Origin: Deltaproteobacteria bacterium | Lineage (GTDB): Bacteria > Myxococcota_A > Polyangia > JAAYKL01 | Length of the DNA stretch: 64,000 nucleotides | Assembly: GCA_016935665.1 (NCBI GenBank) | Contig: JAFGQN010000110.1 | Location: 19,483 to 83,482 of the forward strand | Reading direction: 5' to 3' | Shown: positions 27,502-36,548 of the stretch, piece after piece | Layout of the letters: every line of letters begins with the position of its first letter | Numbering within the stretch: the stretch's first letter is position 1 | Made by a program: the position numbers and the translations under genes | Notes under the pieces: generated by a model | Databases searched by the model: none | Told to the model about the DNA's origin: nothing | Seen by the model: the letters and a program-made list of their open reading frames with translations, nothing else

Positions 27502-27831
27502 GTGGACCAGATTATCAATGTGAACAAAAAATTACCCAAAATGACATGTCGAATGCCACTATTACAGTGATAAGAGCTTGATGAAAGCAGAGAAATTTTA
27601 GCATATGTGGATAATTAAAATATTAGTGCAGAATAATAATTGTTCAGTTATGACAACACTAAAAATGGCATCCCACAGGTGATAATATTGTGTTATTGTG
27701 GCACACATATGTGGTAGATGAACACCCACATATGCGTGCAAACATGAAAAAAATGGTATGCATCAATCGCGTCACACCAGAAAATGGAGTGGCTTAAACC
27801 ATATGTTCTTAAATTTGGGAGGACAGCAGAA
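27502..27831. other. AT-rich intergenic region with CACATATG motifs
   Basis: 330 bases without a convincing gene. The content is AT-rich and holds three CATATG-centred sites: GCATATGTGG at 27601-27610, the palindrome CACATATGTG at 27704-27713, and CCACATATG at 27726-27734. It is the presumed control region of the GH12-like lipoprotein gene. Confidence 0.55.
27704..27734. promoter_or_regulatory. Candidate operator pair (CACATATGTG and CCACATATG)
   Basis: A 10-base palindrome followed 12 bases later by a half-matching copy, 98-128 bases before the gene starting at 27832. The same 8-mer (either strand) occurs before the porin (38259-38266) and the GH10 xylanase (44710-44717). Confidence 0.4.
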
Positions 27832-29565
27832 ATGAAACGACTACTTTTATTATTTTTGGTTCTTTGGCTTGCCGCTTGCGGGTCGGATGGTGGAGGCACA
27901 ATTTACGTTGATGACAGCAATAGCGATAGCAGCGATGGCGACAGCGACAGCGATGGCGACAGTGATAGCGATGGCGACAGCGACAGCGATGGCGACAGTG
28001 ATAGCGATGGCGACAGCGACAGCGATGGCGACAGCGACAGCGATGGTGACAGTGACAGCGATGGTGACAGCGACAGTGACAGCGACGGCGACAGTGACAG
28101 CGACGGCGACAGCGACAGCGATGGAGATGGGACGGTTCCAGGTTATATCGCTACTGGTGATTGGCACGGATGTGCGTGGACAGGTACCGATGGCATGAAA
28201 AAAGGCGAAGAGGATAAAGACGGTAATGTTCTCAGTGTCGTTACTTCTACTGACCCTCTCGATTTCATTAAAAGAAAATCAGATGAAAACTTTTGTATCT
28301 CCGGGTCCGTTGGGGACACATACGAATCGGTTGCTTTGCTGGGATTCAACCTTAACGAAGATGCCGCTGACGCTGATTGTTCCTATGATCCCGATGCAAA
28401 CAGTGGCGAAGGCCCCCCCGAAGTCGAAATCAAGGATGACGGTATTGTTGTGAATATCGCCAGTAATATGAGCAGTGCAACCATCCGTATTCAGATTCAA
28501 ACCAAAGATGGCGCCGACAACGCAGATGAACGCTGGTGCTATGACCTGGGTGTAACGGGTGCTGAGTCTTCGGACGGCGTCAGGGTGTTTGCTCCTTATA
28601 AAGAATTTCATAGTACATGTTGGGATATTGAAGGCCAGTGGGGCGACCCCGGCGAGTACTACGATAATCAGCCCATTTCAGCAGTTGTTTTCCTGGTTCC
28701 TGGGGACACAAAGGAAACAGAGTACGACTTCTGTGTGCTTGGCTTTGTTGAAGGCAACGAAGATACCCCAACGCCAGAGAAATTTGGCGACGTGGTAGTG
28801 GGCGTTCAAAAAGGGACATGTGGCGGTAATGGTGGAGAGGATGACAATTACGACCGTAAAATGGTGTCGGCAGAGGGCTCTTCTTACATCATCCAGAACA
28901 ACTATTGGGGCAATACGTCCGGTTGGCAGGAATTATCCTTCGAAGGCAACAGCTGGGAGATCACCCACTTTGAAGGCTCATCCCCGGGCGGAGCGCCAGT
29001 ATCATTCCCCTCCATTTACGTTGGGCAAAATGGCAGCAAAGCATTGAAGACTACCGCAACAGATAATTTGCCTGCGCGCATCAGTGATATTTCCAGTGCT
29101 CAGACAACAGTGAAATGGAGTGGCACTGACCTTGGTGGTGCAAATATGGCATATGATATTTGGTTCTCTGAAGACAGCCCTCCTTTCGGTGGAAAAGAAT
29201 ATGGTGATGCAGTATCTGGGTTTGCCATGTTGTGGCTGCATATGCCAAACAATGAAGTACCTATTGGTAGTTCTAACGCAACAGCTAATTTCTGCGGTCA
29301 TAGTTGGGATGTCTGGGTTGGTCCTCGTGGGAGCTCTCCTGATTACCCTGAGCTTAATTCGAATCGTCCGGTTATTTCATACGTTGTTCAAGGTGGGGAT
29401 GTGAAGGATTTCAGTTGCGATCTTAAAGAAATGATGAATGATGCAACCCAGCGCGGGCTTCAATCGAGCTGGTATCTGTCAGATGTTTTTGCCGGATTTG
29501 AAATTTGGAGCGGCAATCCTACTGGTTCCAAGATTAACGAATTCACAATAAAGGTGGAAAAGTAA
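27832..29565 (+). CDS. Lipoprotein with Asp-Ser-Gly linker and GH12-like domain (nucleophile replaced)
   Basis: 577 residues. Signal helix and lipobox LAAC (Cys16) come first, then residues 27-100 of (DSDSDG)n linker. Next is a ~240-residue Cys-containing region that looks like a carbohydrate-binding module (WHGCAWTGTDG), and then a GH12 endoglucanase-like domain (from ~residue 345): YIIQNNYWG, MAYDIWF, MLWLHM...PIGS, SWDVWVGPRG, YLSDVFAGFEIWSG. The acid/base Glu aligns with Glu557, but the nucleophile position of the 'YELMIWL' motif is Phe464. It may therefore bind rather than cut glucan. GGGAGG precedes the ATG. Confidence 0.82.
   Translation: MKRLLLLFLVLWLAACGSDGGGTIYVDDSNSDSSDGDSDSDGDSDSDGDSDSDGDSDSDGDSDSDGDSDSDGDSDSDGDSDSDSDGDSDSDGDSDSDGDGTVPGYIATGDWHGCAWTGTDGMKKGEEDKDGNVLSVVTSTDPLDFIKRKSDENFCISGSVGDTYESVALLGFNLNEDAADADCSYDPDANSGEGPPEVEIKDDGIVVNIASNMSSATIRIQIQTKDGADNADERWCYDLGVTGAESSDGVRVFAPYKEFHSTCWDIEGQWGDPGEYYDNQPISAVVFLVPGDTKETEYDFCVLGFVEGNEDTPTPEKFGDVVVGVQKGTCGGNGGEDDNYDRKMVSAEGSSYIIQNNYWGNTSGWQELSFEGNSWEITHFEGSSPGGAPVSFPSIYVGQNGSKALKTTATDNLPARISDISSAQTTVKWSGTDLGGANMAYDIWFSEDSPPFGGKEYGDAVSGFAMLWLHMPNNEVPIGSSNATANFCGHSWDVWVGPRGSSPDYPELNSNRPVISYVVQGGDVKDFSCDLKEMMNDATQRGLQSSWYLSDVFAGFEIWSGNPTGSKINEFTIKVEK
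27910..28131 (+). repeat. 18-bp tandem repeat coding (DSDSDG)n linker
   Basis: About 12 imperfect copies of an 18-base unit (GAC/T AGC/T GAC/T AGC GAT/C GGC) encode 74 residues of Asp, Ser and Gly. Synonymous changes are scattered among units. The repeat is expected to vary in copy number by slippage, always in multiples that keep frame. Confidence 0.92.
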
Positions 29566-29579
29566 TCGGCTATCTTTAA

Positions 29580-29620
29580 GGAAGCCTCTTTAGGATTTCC
29601 GAGTGGCTTCCGTCTTCTTT
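29580..29620 (+). terminator. Possible terminator of the GH12-like gene
   Basis: GGAAGCC at 29580-29586 pairs with GGCTTCC at 29605-29611 over an 18-base loop, followed by a pyrimidine-rich GTCTTCTTTCTTC. The T-run is broken, so termination strength is unclear. Confidence 0.45.
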
Positions 29621-29761
29621 CTTCGCTATTTTTCCTTTTAAAATCATGCTGTAGTAAATATGCGTTCTGGTGTGCTGCACAGCTGTAGCATCACTGCAAA
29701 AATTGTAGAAGAGTCAAATGCATGTTTGCCAGTTGTACCGCGAATGCAATGATTGAGTCTC

Positions 29762-29854
29762 AATTTAAAATCCGTGTTTTCTAAAATTTGTTTTAAACGC
29801 ATCATTTCCCTTTACAACAGTAACACAGTGTTTATCGTAGGGCAGTTGAACTGA
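29762..29854 (-). repeat. Left arm of 93-bp inverted repeat
   Basis: Read on the minus strand this matches 32575-32667 at 81 of 93 positions with no gaps. Both arms contain the same stop codon after PTINTVLLL and the same AAAGGGAAATGATG start-like sequence, pointing outward from the PEGA/lipoprotein gene pair. Confidence 0.85.
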
Positions 29855-30024
29855 ACGTATTGAATAGCCCCCGTCGATTTCTTTTTGGGGTTGATGAGTT
29901 GGCATACCGTCAGTTGACCATGGAAGCATGGGCATTTGTTTTCACCGGCTGGTTCGAATTGACTGTTATCGCAGTAGTTAAAGTGACGTTGGGCACCATT
30001 GGGCGCCATTGATAAGGAAAAAAT

Positions 30025-31068
30025 ATGAAAAGTAATGTGAGGTTGATTGTTATTGGGTGTTTTCCGTTGCTGGTTGCTTTGCAGTCCGCGATGTTGGAGG
30101 CGAAGGACGTTGACAGTAGCGAACAGGGGTCGGAAACGCTGGCTGATTTATACCTGAAAGGAAGGTCGCATTTTCACTTAAAGGAATACGCCGAAGCGGC
30201 CGAAGCCTTTCGACGCGTGATAGAGTTGAGCCCCAGACATGAGTATCATTTGGATGTGGGGGAGTGTGAATACCTGCGCGGGCGTTTTGACCTTGCCATG
30301 GAGGAGTTTGAAATTTTTCGCGAGGGCGCGGGGAAAAACATGGCTGATGACGCGCGCGCGTTGGTTGACAAGGTGTTTAAAGAGGGGGCGTTAAAGGTTG
30401 GGTATTTGAACTTTACTGAAACAGAATCTTTCGAGGTGTGGATAGACGGGGAACATCGTGGAAATACGCCATTGTCAAAGCCGATTATTGTGATGTCGGG
30501 GAAACACGATATTGTATTTAAGCAAAATGGGCAGCCGGTGTCTGACACAAAAGTGACATTGTTAAGTGGCGCCACCATTGATATTGTACGCCCGGAACCA
30601 CAGCCAGAGCCGCAGAGCGAAGCTACGCCTTTGGAGCAACCCCAAAAAGACGAAAACGATTTGAATACACAAACGCCCGTTGACGAAGGCATTTTAGCTC
30701 CAAAGCCAAAGAAATTGTCTCCGCTGAAAATCGCAGGATTTGCAACCGTCGGATTAGGGGGCGCGTTGTTGGTGGCCAGCGCTATCACGGGTAAAATGGC
30801 CAATTCCAAAGCCGACAGGCTCGATGATAAATGCAGCTTGGTAAATCAGCCGTGTGATACTAAATACGAAGATATAAATACCAAAGGGGAGTCCCTTAAA
30901 AAAGCCAATATAGCGCTGTTTATTGCCGGTACTGCGGCAACAGTGACCGGTGTGGTACTGGCCGTTGTTGGAATAAAACGAAGCCGTTCCGGCGAAAAGA
31001 TAACCCTTAAAACGTCGCCGGTTGTTGGTGCAAACACAGCGGGATGGGTTGTTGAGGGGAGGTTTTAA
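30025..31068 (+). CDS. TPR and PEGA-domain envelope protein
   Basis: 347 residues. A signal peptide (cleavage near LEAKD) is followed by a TPR-like part (residues ~40-110: LYLKGRSHFHLKEYAEAAEAFRRVIEL), a PEGA domain (~130-190: GYLNFTETESFEVWIDGEHRGNTPLSKPI), a Pro/Glu/Gln linker and two C-terminal hydrophobic segments (GFATVGLGGALLVASAI, ALFIAGTAATVTGVVLAVVGI). This layout is widespread in myxobacteria; the role is unknown, often envelope-associated. AAGGAA precedes the ATG. It forms a two-gene unit with the next lipoprotein gene. Confidence 0.85.
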   Translation: MKSNVRLIVIGCFPLLVALQSAMLEAKDVDSSEQGSETLADLYLKGRSHFHLKEYAEAAEAFRRVIELSPRHEYHLDVGECEYLRGRFDLAMEEFEIFREGAGKNMADDARALVDKVFKEGALKVGYLNFTETESFEVWIDGEHRGNTPLSKPIIVMSGKHDIVFKQNGQPVSDTKVTLLSGATIDIVRPEPQPEPQSEATPLEQPQKDENDLNTQTPVDEGILAPKPKKLSPLKIAGFATVGLGGALLVASAITGKMANSKADRLDDKCSLVNQPCDTKYEDINTKGESLKKANIALFIAGTAATVTGVVLAVVGIKRSRSGEKITLKTSPVVGANTAGWVVEGRF

Positions 31069-31070
31069 TT

Positions 31071-32432
31071 ATGAAAGCCACGATAAACGAGATTTGTGCA
31101 GCCCGCCCCAAATGGAACGCGCGGACGGCCATGGGGCATGATGTCGGGTTGAAGACAGGTTTTGGGGGCAATATCCGCACGTTGGCACATCCATTTTTGC
31201 TGTTGGCGCTGCTATGGCTTTTAACCGGATGCGCCCTGAATACCGATTTTGACAAATATACATTTGGACCGCCTGACAGTGACTCCAATATTGCGTCATC
31301 CACTGACGATAACCAGGTGGTGGGAAGTGATTCGGATTCGGTTGTCGATACCGGTTTAAATGGTGATTCCAATGGTTATACCGGCAGTGAAACAGACGTA
31401 TTACCCACTGACACCAGTCAAAACAGCCAAACGGTCGACACATCCACTGAAACAGCCACGAGTGAACAATCTCACACCGACAGCGATACTTGTGCCCTTG
31501 AATCTGATTGCTGTTCCAATACCGATTGCTCGAATGGTGAGACATGCAGCGAGAGCGGGATTTGCGTTGATGCGTTATCCCCTTCTGTTGTAAGTATCTC
31601 TCCACCAGACGGTGCGCCTGGCGTTGATGCAAATTCAGAAATTGTCATTACCTTTAGTGAACCAATGGACACGTCAAGTATCGAAGGCATGATTTCTGTT
31701 TCTGGAATTTCCATCCAAAATTTGTCGTTTTCATGGAATATAACTGGTACGATATTAACTATCGCATCCTCAAATGGATGGGAATATGCCAGCGGTGTTA
31801 CGCCTGAAAGCACCCAAGCACGAATATACACAATATTCGTTGAATCCAACGTTGCAGATGTCGTGGGCAACCCCATGGGAGTGCGATTACAAGCAGAATT
31901 CTCCACTCTCCGTAGAATAACTCAAACCTTTGCTCCAGTCGTAAATTCGAACTATTTTAGTTATGCGGTGTCTACGTATGAAACCATCAATTATTGTGAC
32001 GGCAAGGACGATATCATCAAGATAGGGGAATCTGCTTACATGGGAGGCGGAGGTGATTGGCGAAGTGCAGTTATATTTAACACTGCTCTTCCCAAGTCTA
32101 TTGCGAATATCAACAATGCGTATTTAAGTATCAATCAAGCTACACCGGAAGACGATTTCTATGCTTCAGGTAAAGTTGCAATAGAGCAACTATTATATCA
32201 GAATATTGATTCTACTATTCTCACAGCGGTCACAAAAAGAGAATTAGGTATTCTCTCTACGCTCTTGGAACCTGTTTCCACCATTGACATAACAGAAGCG
32301 TTTGCCACAGATATTGCTGCAGGAGAAGTAGACTTTTTGTTTAGATTGTATAACCTTGACAGCGAAACAAATACTTACGCGAAATTTTTCTGTGACACTT
32401 ACACACTTACAGTCGAATACCTGCTGCCATAA
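31071..32432 (+). CDS. Lipoprotein with bacterial Ig-like (Big_5) domain
   Basis: 453 residues. A long basic leader precedes the signal helix (LLLALLWLLTGC), then a Ser/Thr/Asp-rich linker (~residues 64-138) and a Cys-rich C..DC..C..C..C module. A Big_5 domain follows (SISPPDGAPGVDANSEIVITFSEPMD). The C-terminal ~170 residues (GGGGDWRSAVIFN, LYNLDSE) resemble DNRLRE-type beta-sandwich domains. Likely a surface adhesin or binding protein. GGGGAGG ribosome site; it begins 3 bases after the PEGA gene stop. Confidence 0.82.
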   Translation: MKATINEICAARPKWNARTAMGHDVGLKTGFGGNIRTLAHPFLLLALLWLLTGCALNTDFDKYTFGPPDSDSNIASSTDDNQVVGSDSDSVVDTGLNGDSNGYTGSETDVLPTDTSQNSQTVDTSTETATSEQSHTDSDTCALESDCCSNTDCSNGETCSESGICVDALSPSVVSISPPDGAPGVDANSEIVITFSEPMDTSSIEGMISVSGISIQNLSFSWNITGTILTIASSNGWEYASGVTPESTQARIYTIFVESNVADVVGNPMGVRLQAEFSTLRRITQTFAPVVNSNYFSYAVSTYETINYCDGKDDIIKIGESAYMGGGGDWRSAVIFNTALPKSIANINNAYLSINQATPEDDFYASGKVAIEQLLYQNIDSTILTAVTKRELGILSTLLEPVSTIDITEAFATDIAAGEVDFLFRLYNLDSETNTYAKFFCDTYTLTVEYLLP

Positions 32433-33875
32433 TATTCCCCCAGTTCCGGAAAAACGACCCATTTTTTTTGACATTTAAGCGGGGTTAAACAAATTCGCAT
32501 GTTTTGATTGTCATCAAACGGAATTTAGTTTCGTCAATCCCGTAAAATGATGAATATCTGGTTTATCTTTACGCTCAGGTCAACTCGCCTACAATAAACA
32601 CTGTTCTGCTGTTGTAAAGGGAAATGATGTGTTTTGAACAAATATTAGAAAACACGAATTTTAAATTTTCGTCATGGCATACGACGCGTGTCTGACAATT
32701 GCGTGTCAATCTGTTATATCCCTGCCTGTGCACTGCTTTTCGACCGACTGATCAATGCTGGGGCGAAAATGGCTCTGGACAACTGGGGCGAGAGACCGAA
32801 GAGAATTACTACGTTGATACCCCCGCTCCTGTTGACGGATTGTTTTAGCGCGCTGTTTTTGTTATTAATTTCTTTCAATCAAAAAGGGGTCTTCAGAAGA
32901 ATCTGTGGGTAAAAACAGATAAATCTTGAGCTGAACGGTCAATTGTTAGCGAATTAAAAGATGCATCCTGCACGCTGGTTTGCAAAGGTGTATTCATTAA
33001 GACAAACCTCAAACTCACGGTTCAGGATGCGTTTTCAAACTATTCTCAATTTTGTCGAACAGTACGGTTCTTTTGTGTATGGCACAGGAATGATCCAAAG
33101 TAATCAAGTCGAGTTCTGTTCCACTGCAGGTCTTTTCCTGTAGTCGATTTTCTCCAGTTCGAAACAAAATACGGCGATTCAGCGGACTGGCGTCAGCTGC
33201 TCGGTGTATTTATCCGCGCCGCGGGTTTGATTGACTGGAAGGTTGAAAAAATGACGCCCGGCCCCGAATTATATTTTGGAGGTAATTATCTTCCGTTCCC
33301 GCAGACCTGCTATGTCATCTTCTCGCGCGGCAATGAGTGTGTTGTATACCCAGCGCTCATCGCGCCTGCCATCCGTCGTGTCTTTATAGTTATTTTTGAC
33401 ATTAGCCTCTCTATTTCTCTTGTGGCCGAGACCATTATATACCGCCCTGTCGGTCGGCCAGTTCCTTCGGGAGTGGCGGCAACATGGGGCAGGGCGTTTA
33501 GTTTCCAATCACATATACCAGCTGCCACGATGTAACGGTGCTTTCCGACTCATCTCCAGGCCTTTTTTCGTTTTGCAAATTTATGTCCGGTTGATGAACT
33601 CAACGGAGCGCGCGGGAAATCCCGACTGTTTCCAGGGATAACTGCTTCTGGACAAATGACTTTGAATCAAACCTGCAAATTGCAGTTTCGCCCGGATATT
33701 CGGAGATCAGGGGCCGTAAGAGTTTGCATTGGGGGCGCCGTCTCATACTGACAGAACATGCAGATGCCGCTGCGGATGTAAATAAGTTGAAACATGTTAC
33801 GCCCCTGGATTGATTCGTCTGTCCGGATTCAGCGTCATTCAGGATGCCTGTGATTACAGTTTTTTATCGCAACAG
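32433..33875. other. 1.4-kb region without intact genes; decayed coding debris
   Basis: The region starts with the right inverted-repeat arm (32575-32667). Open stretches that look like protein but lack starts or are broken include one encoding VVDFLQFETKYGDSADWRQL (around 33140-33330) and one ending near 33814 (SPGYSEIRGRKSLHWGRRLI). Neither is recognised. No ribosome sites or complete frames were found, so I read it as old, degraded sequence at the edge of the cassette. Confidence 0.5.
32575..32667 (+). repeat. Right arm of 93-bp inverted repeat
   Basis: Pairs with 29762-29854 (12 mismatches in 93). It reads PTINTVLLL-stop, then AAAGGGAAATGATG and a frame beginning MMCFEQILENTNFK, which dies out after the arm. 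Confidence 0.85.
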
Positions 33876-36002
33876 CTATTGGTCATTGTCCTGTTCAGTC
33901 AATGATGTTTTTGCAAAATCGTGGGACTTGGCGGAGCCGATGTTCTCCGCGAGAACCGCAGCCAATCGGTCCAAAATCTGCAATCGTCGATAGGGTTTCT
34001 GGATGAACGCGTTGACACCATCGGCAAGCAGATTCCTGGTTTCATTGTTGAGGCTATATCCGGATGCGAGCAGCACACGAACGGACGGATTTATCTCCTT
34101 CATGGCTCGGTAGGTTTCTGGGCCGTCCATGACGGGCATAACCATATCAAGAATAACCGCGTCAATGGTCCGCCAATTGGCTCTATAGTAGTCGAGTGCC
34201 ACCTGTCCGTCTGAAGCAGTCACCACGCTGTATCCCTGCGTCGACAACATGTCCACACCCAAATTCCGAATGGCTTCTTCGTCGTCAACAATCAATATTA
34301 CTGCGGGTCGAGATGCCACGGTCATATACTCTGGTAAAGACGGCTGGATTGCTTTCTGGTGCTCAATCGGAAGATAGAGGGTAAATGTCGTGCCGCTTCC
34401 AGGCGTGCTCTTAACATCGATCGCGCCATGATGTTGTTTGATGGTTCCATAAACCGCAGCCAGCCCAAGCCCTGTCCCTTTGTTCTGTTTTTTGGTACTG
34501 AAAAACGGCTCAAAAATATGTGGCAGATTTTCTTTGGGAATCCCGCATCCCGTATCCGCAATTGCGATACTCACGTACGTCCCCGGACGCAGTTCCGCAG
34601 AAAGTTGGTGGCAGCAGGATTCATCAAGGTTGGTCACATTGGTGGTGAACGTCAGGGTACCCTGTTCATCTGTGGCATCCGCAGCATTGATTGCGATGTT
34701 GAGAAGGGCGTTCTCCAGCAGGGTAGGATCGCCGAGCGTGGTGGACGGTGAAGCCAACAGGTGCAGCCCGATGGCTATCTTCTTGTGAATACTGTGGCTG
34801 AGAAAGTCGCAAACCTCCCGAATCATTTCGTTGATGTCAACTACGACAGACTGGTATTGGCCTTTTCGTGCGAAGGCGAGAAGTTTGGAAGTGAGATCGC
34901 TGGCTCGCTGGCTTGCGGCGACAATGTGTTGTGTGTAACGCAGCAGTTCCGGATCGGCAAGATTGTCATGCAACAGGTCTGCATATCCCATGATGCCGGC
35001 GAGCTGGTTGTTGAAATCGTGTGCAATACCTCCGGCAAGTTGACCAATGGCGTTCATTTTTTCCATCTGTCGCAGTTTCTCCTCAGCTACCTTCTGATCG
35101 GTTATATCATCGTAAATGCCAAGCACGCCCAGCGGACGTCGGTTCTCATCCAACAATGGCGCTTTGGAAGTGTCAATCCAGATTCGGGTACCGTCCTTCT
35201 TTTGAAGCGGTTCCACAATATGAAGCTTCTGCTGACCGGTCTCCAGAACTTCCATATCGTCTCTGCGATACGCTTCCGTCTCGTGAATTGGCCACGGGAG
35301 ATCATAATCGGTTTTCCCGATAATTTCCTCGGGACTCTCGAAACCTGCATGGTTGGCGAAAACACGATTGCAGCCGAGATAAACGCCATCTCGGTCTTTC
35401 CAGAAGATCGACTGGGGGACTGTATCAAGAACAGTATTAAGCATATTTTTGCTTTTTCTCAGCTCGCCAAGCGCCTGTTCCGTCTCTTTGCGTGCCTGTC
35501 CCATTTCACCGATGAGGCGAGTGAGCCTGTTGAAAAAATCCATTAGTGTTCGAACGTAAAATTCACTGAGGATGGGGACGCGGTCCAGGGCTGCCATATA
35601 TTTGTCCCTATCGTACCCGAAATGAAGCGCCTGTTGTTCGAAGCGTTCGCGACTCGGCGGTTCAAAAAAAAATTGGCCGGTAAAAAAGTTGGCGACATGC
35701 TGATCGCCGATGACGATGGGAATCGCAACATCGACAAGCCCGTTTTTGCATTTGTAAACGTTATACTCATGTCCGTTGGCGAGTTGTTGGGCAAGATGCG
35801 TATCGCTCTCACGACATCGGCAGGCGGTCTCCGGGTGTTTGCGATGAAATTCAGTGCAAATATCCTGCCAGCCGGTGGCGATGAGAATATTGCCATCCAA
35901 ATCGAGTATTGCTGTCACCGCACCGGTTAACCTGGTGAAGCTTTCACAGAGCCCATGAAGTTGAGCTACGTCCACGAGCTCCGCGAATATTGCACGTGTC
36001 AC
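33876..36002 (-). CDS. Hybrid sensor histidine kinase with PocR and PAS domains
   Basis: 708 residues, no membrane helix. The N-terminal PocR ligand-binding domain (~1-165) has CRCRES and [32 protein letters not shown] domain (~195-310) contains [23 protein letters not shown] HisKA domain carries the phospho-His in [13 protein letters not shown]. The HATPase domain shows [22 protein letters not shown] and [13 protein letters not shown]-terminal receiver domain has DDEEA, phospho-Asp in VILDMVMP and Lys in FIQKPY. PocR domains bind small ligands; beside sugar-uptake genes it could sense a sugar or fermentation metabolite (inference). GTG start with GGGGGAG upstream. Confidence 0.93.
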   Translation of the reverse strand: MTRAIFAELVDVAQLHGLCESFTRLTGAVTAILDLDGNILIATGWQDICTEFHRKHPETACRCRESDTHLAQQLANGHEYNVYKCKNGLVDVAIPIVIGDQHVANFFTGQFFFEPPSRERFEQQALHFGYDRDKYMAALDRVPILSEFYVRTLMDFFNRLTRLIGEMGQARKETEQALGELRKSKNMLNTVLDTVPQSIFWKDRDGVYLGCNRVFANHAGFESPEEIIGKTDYDLPWPIHETEAYRRDDMEVLETGQQKLHIVEPLQKKDGTRIWIDTSKAPLLDENRRPLGVLGIYDDITDQKVAEEKLRQMEKMNAIGQLAGGIAHDFNNQLAGIMGYADLLHDNLADPELLRYTQHIVAASQRASDLTSKLLAFARKGQYQSVVVDINEMIREVCDFLSHSIHKKIAIGLHLLASPSTTLGDPTLLENALLNIAINAADATDEQGTLTFTTNVTNLDESCCHQLSAELRPGTYVSIAIADTGCGIPKENLPHIFEPFFSTKKQNKGTGLGLAAVYGTIKQHHGAIDVKSTPGSGTTFTLYLPIEHQKAIQPSLPEYMTVASRPAVILIVDDEEAIRNLGVDMLSTQGYSVVTASDGQVALDYYRANWRTIDAVILDMVMPVMDGPETYRAMKEINPSVRVLLASGYSLNNETRNLLADGVNAFIQKPYRRLQILDRLAAVLAENIGSAKSHDFAKTSLTEQDNDQ

Positions 36003-36548
36003 AGCACACTCCCCCTTTTTTAAATACCGTTGATTTGGTTAAAATTCAACAGTCGTACTATTTTCAATAAATGAATATAAGAGCGAAAATACTTTGTTCA
36101 AAATTAATTTATCCACAAAATATGCATAATCCTTCTTTGTCAGAAGTAAGATTTTTGCGCATCAGACGTATTCCTGCCCCCACTGCAGCGCTGGATTTTT
36201 TGCCCGGCGACCAACTGGGCCAGGCGTCAGATAAACTACCGCTACAGTTTCGGGCAATTTAACAAGTAATTTCGTTCCAGCGCTGCTTAAAGACTCTCGT
36301 GGTCGCGGCAATTAGACAAGAGTGCTACAGGATGGATATATGTGACAATAAGTCAGTTTTGCGAAAGGGGAGGCGCAAATGGTCACATCGTACAAAACAT
36401 TGAATTCTTAGGGCACACATCACACACATTCGACGGTTTTGTACGTTGCTGTGGCTTCATCAAATTATTTGAAAGAATCAGGAAATGTCGGTCAGACGGA
36501 TTGGAGTGGGATGTTTATCCCAAATCCAATTTGGGAAGGGGGCTGTTT
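36003..36548. other. Intergenic region between hybrid kinase and porin genes
   Basis: 546 bases with no supported gene. It contains the kinase upstream region and the perfect 7/3/7 inverted repeat CCCAAAT-CCA-ATTTGGG at 36519-36535 close to the porin stop, which might end porin transcription, although no T-run follows on the minus strand. Confidence 0.45.

Larger units (their letters stand above)
29566..30024. other. Intergenic region with terminator-like hairpin and left inverted-repeat arm
   Basis: 459 bases. After the GH12-like gene lies the hairpin at 29580-29611. A 93-base arm at 29762-29854 is repeated, inverted, at 32575-32667. A 65-codon minus-strand frame ending in PTINTVLLL (29812-30009) and a following frame beginning MMRLKQILENTDFK read leftward through the arm. 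They look like gene-end and gene-start debris; I recognise no family. Confidence 0.5.

Noticed and set aside
27850..28167. Long open frames in other phases of the DSDSDG repeat (Val/Ala/Ile-rich)
   Set aside because: They are automatic by-products of an 18-base repeat without stop codons; only the Asp/Ser/Gly frame joins a signal peptide and a folded domain.
29812..30009. 65-codon minus-strand frame with a CPCFHG motif as a Rieske-like gene
   Set aside because: Too short, only one Cys-His motif, and it ends inside the inverted-repeat arm; treated as debris.
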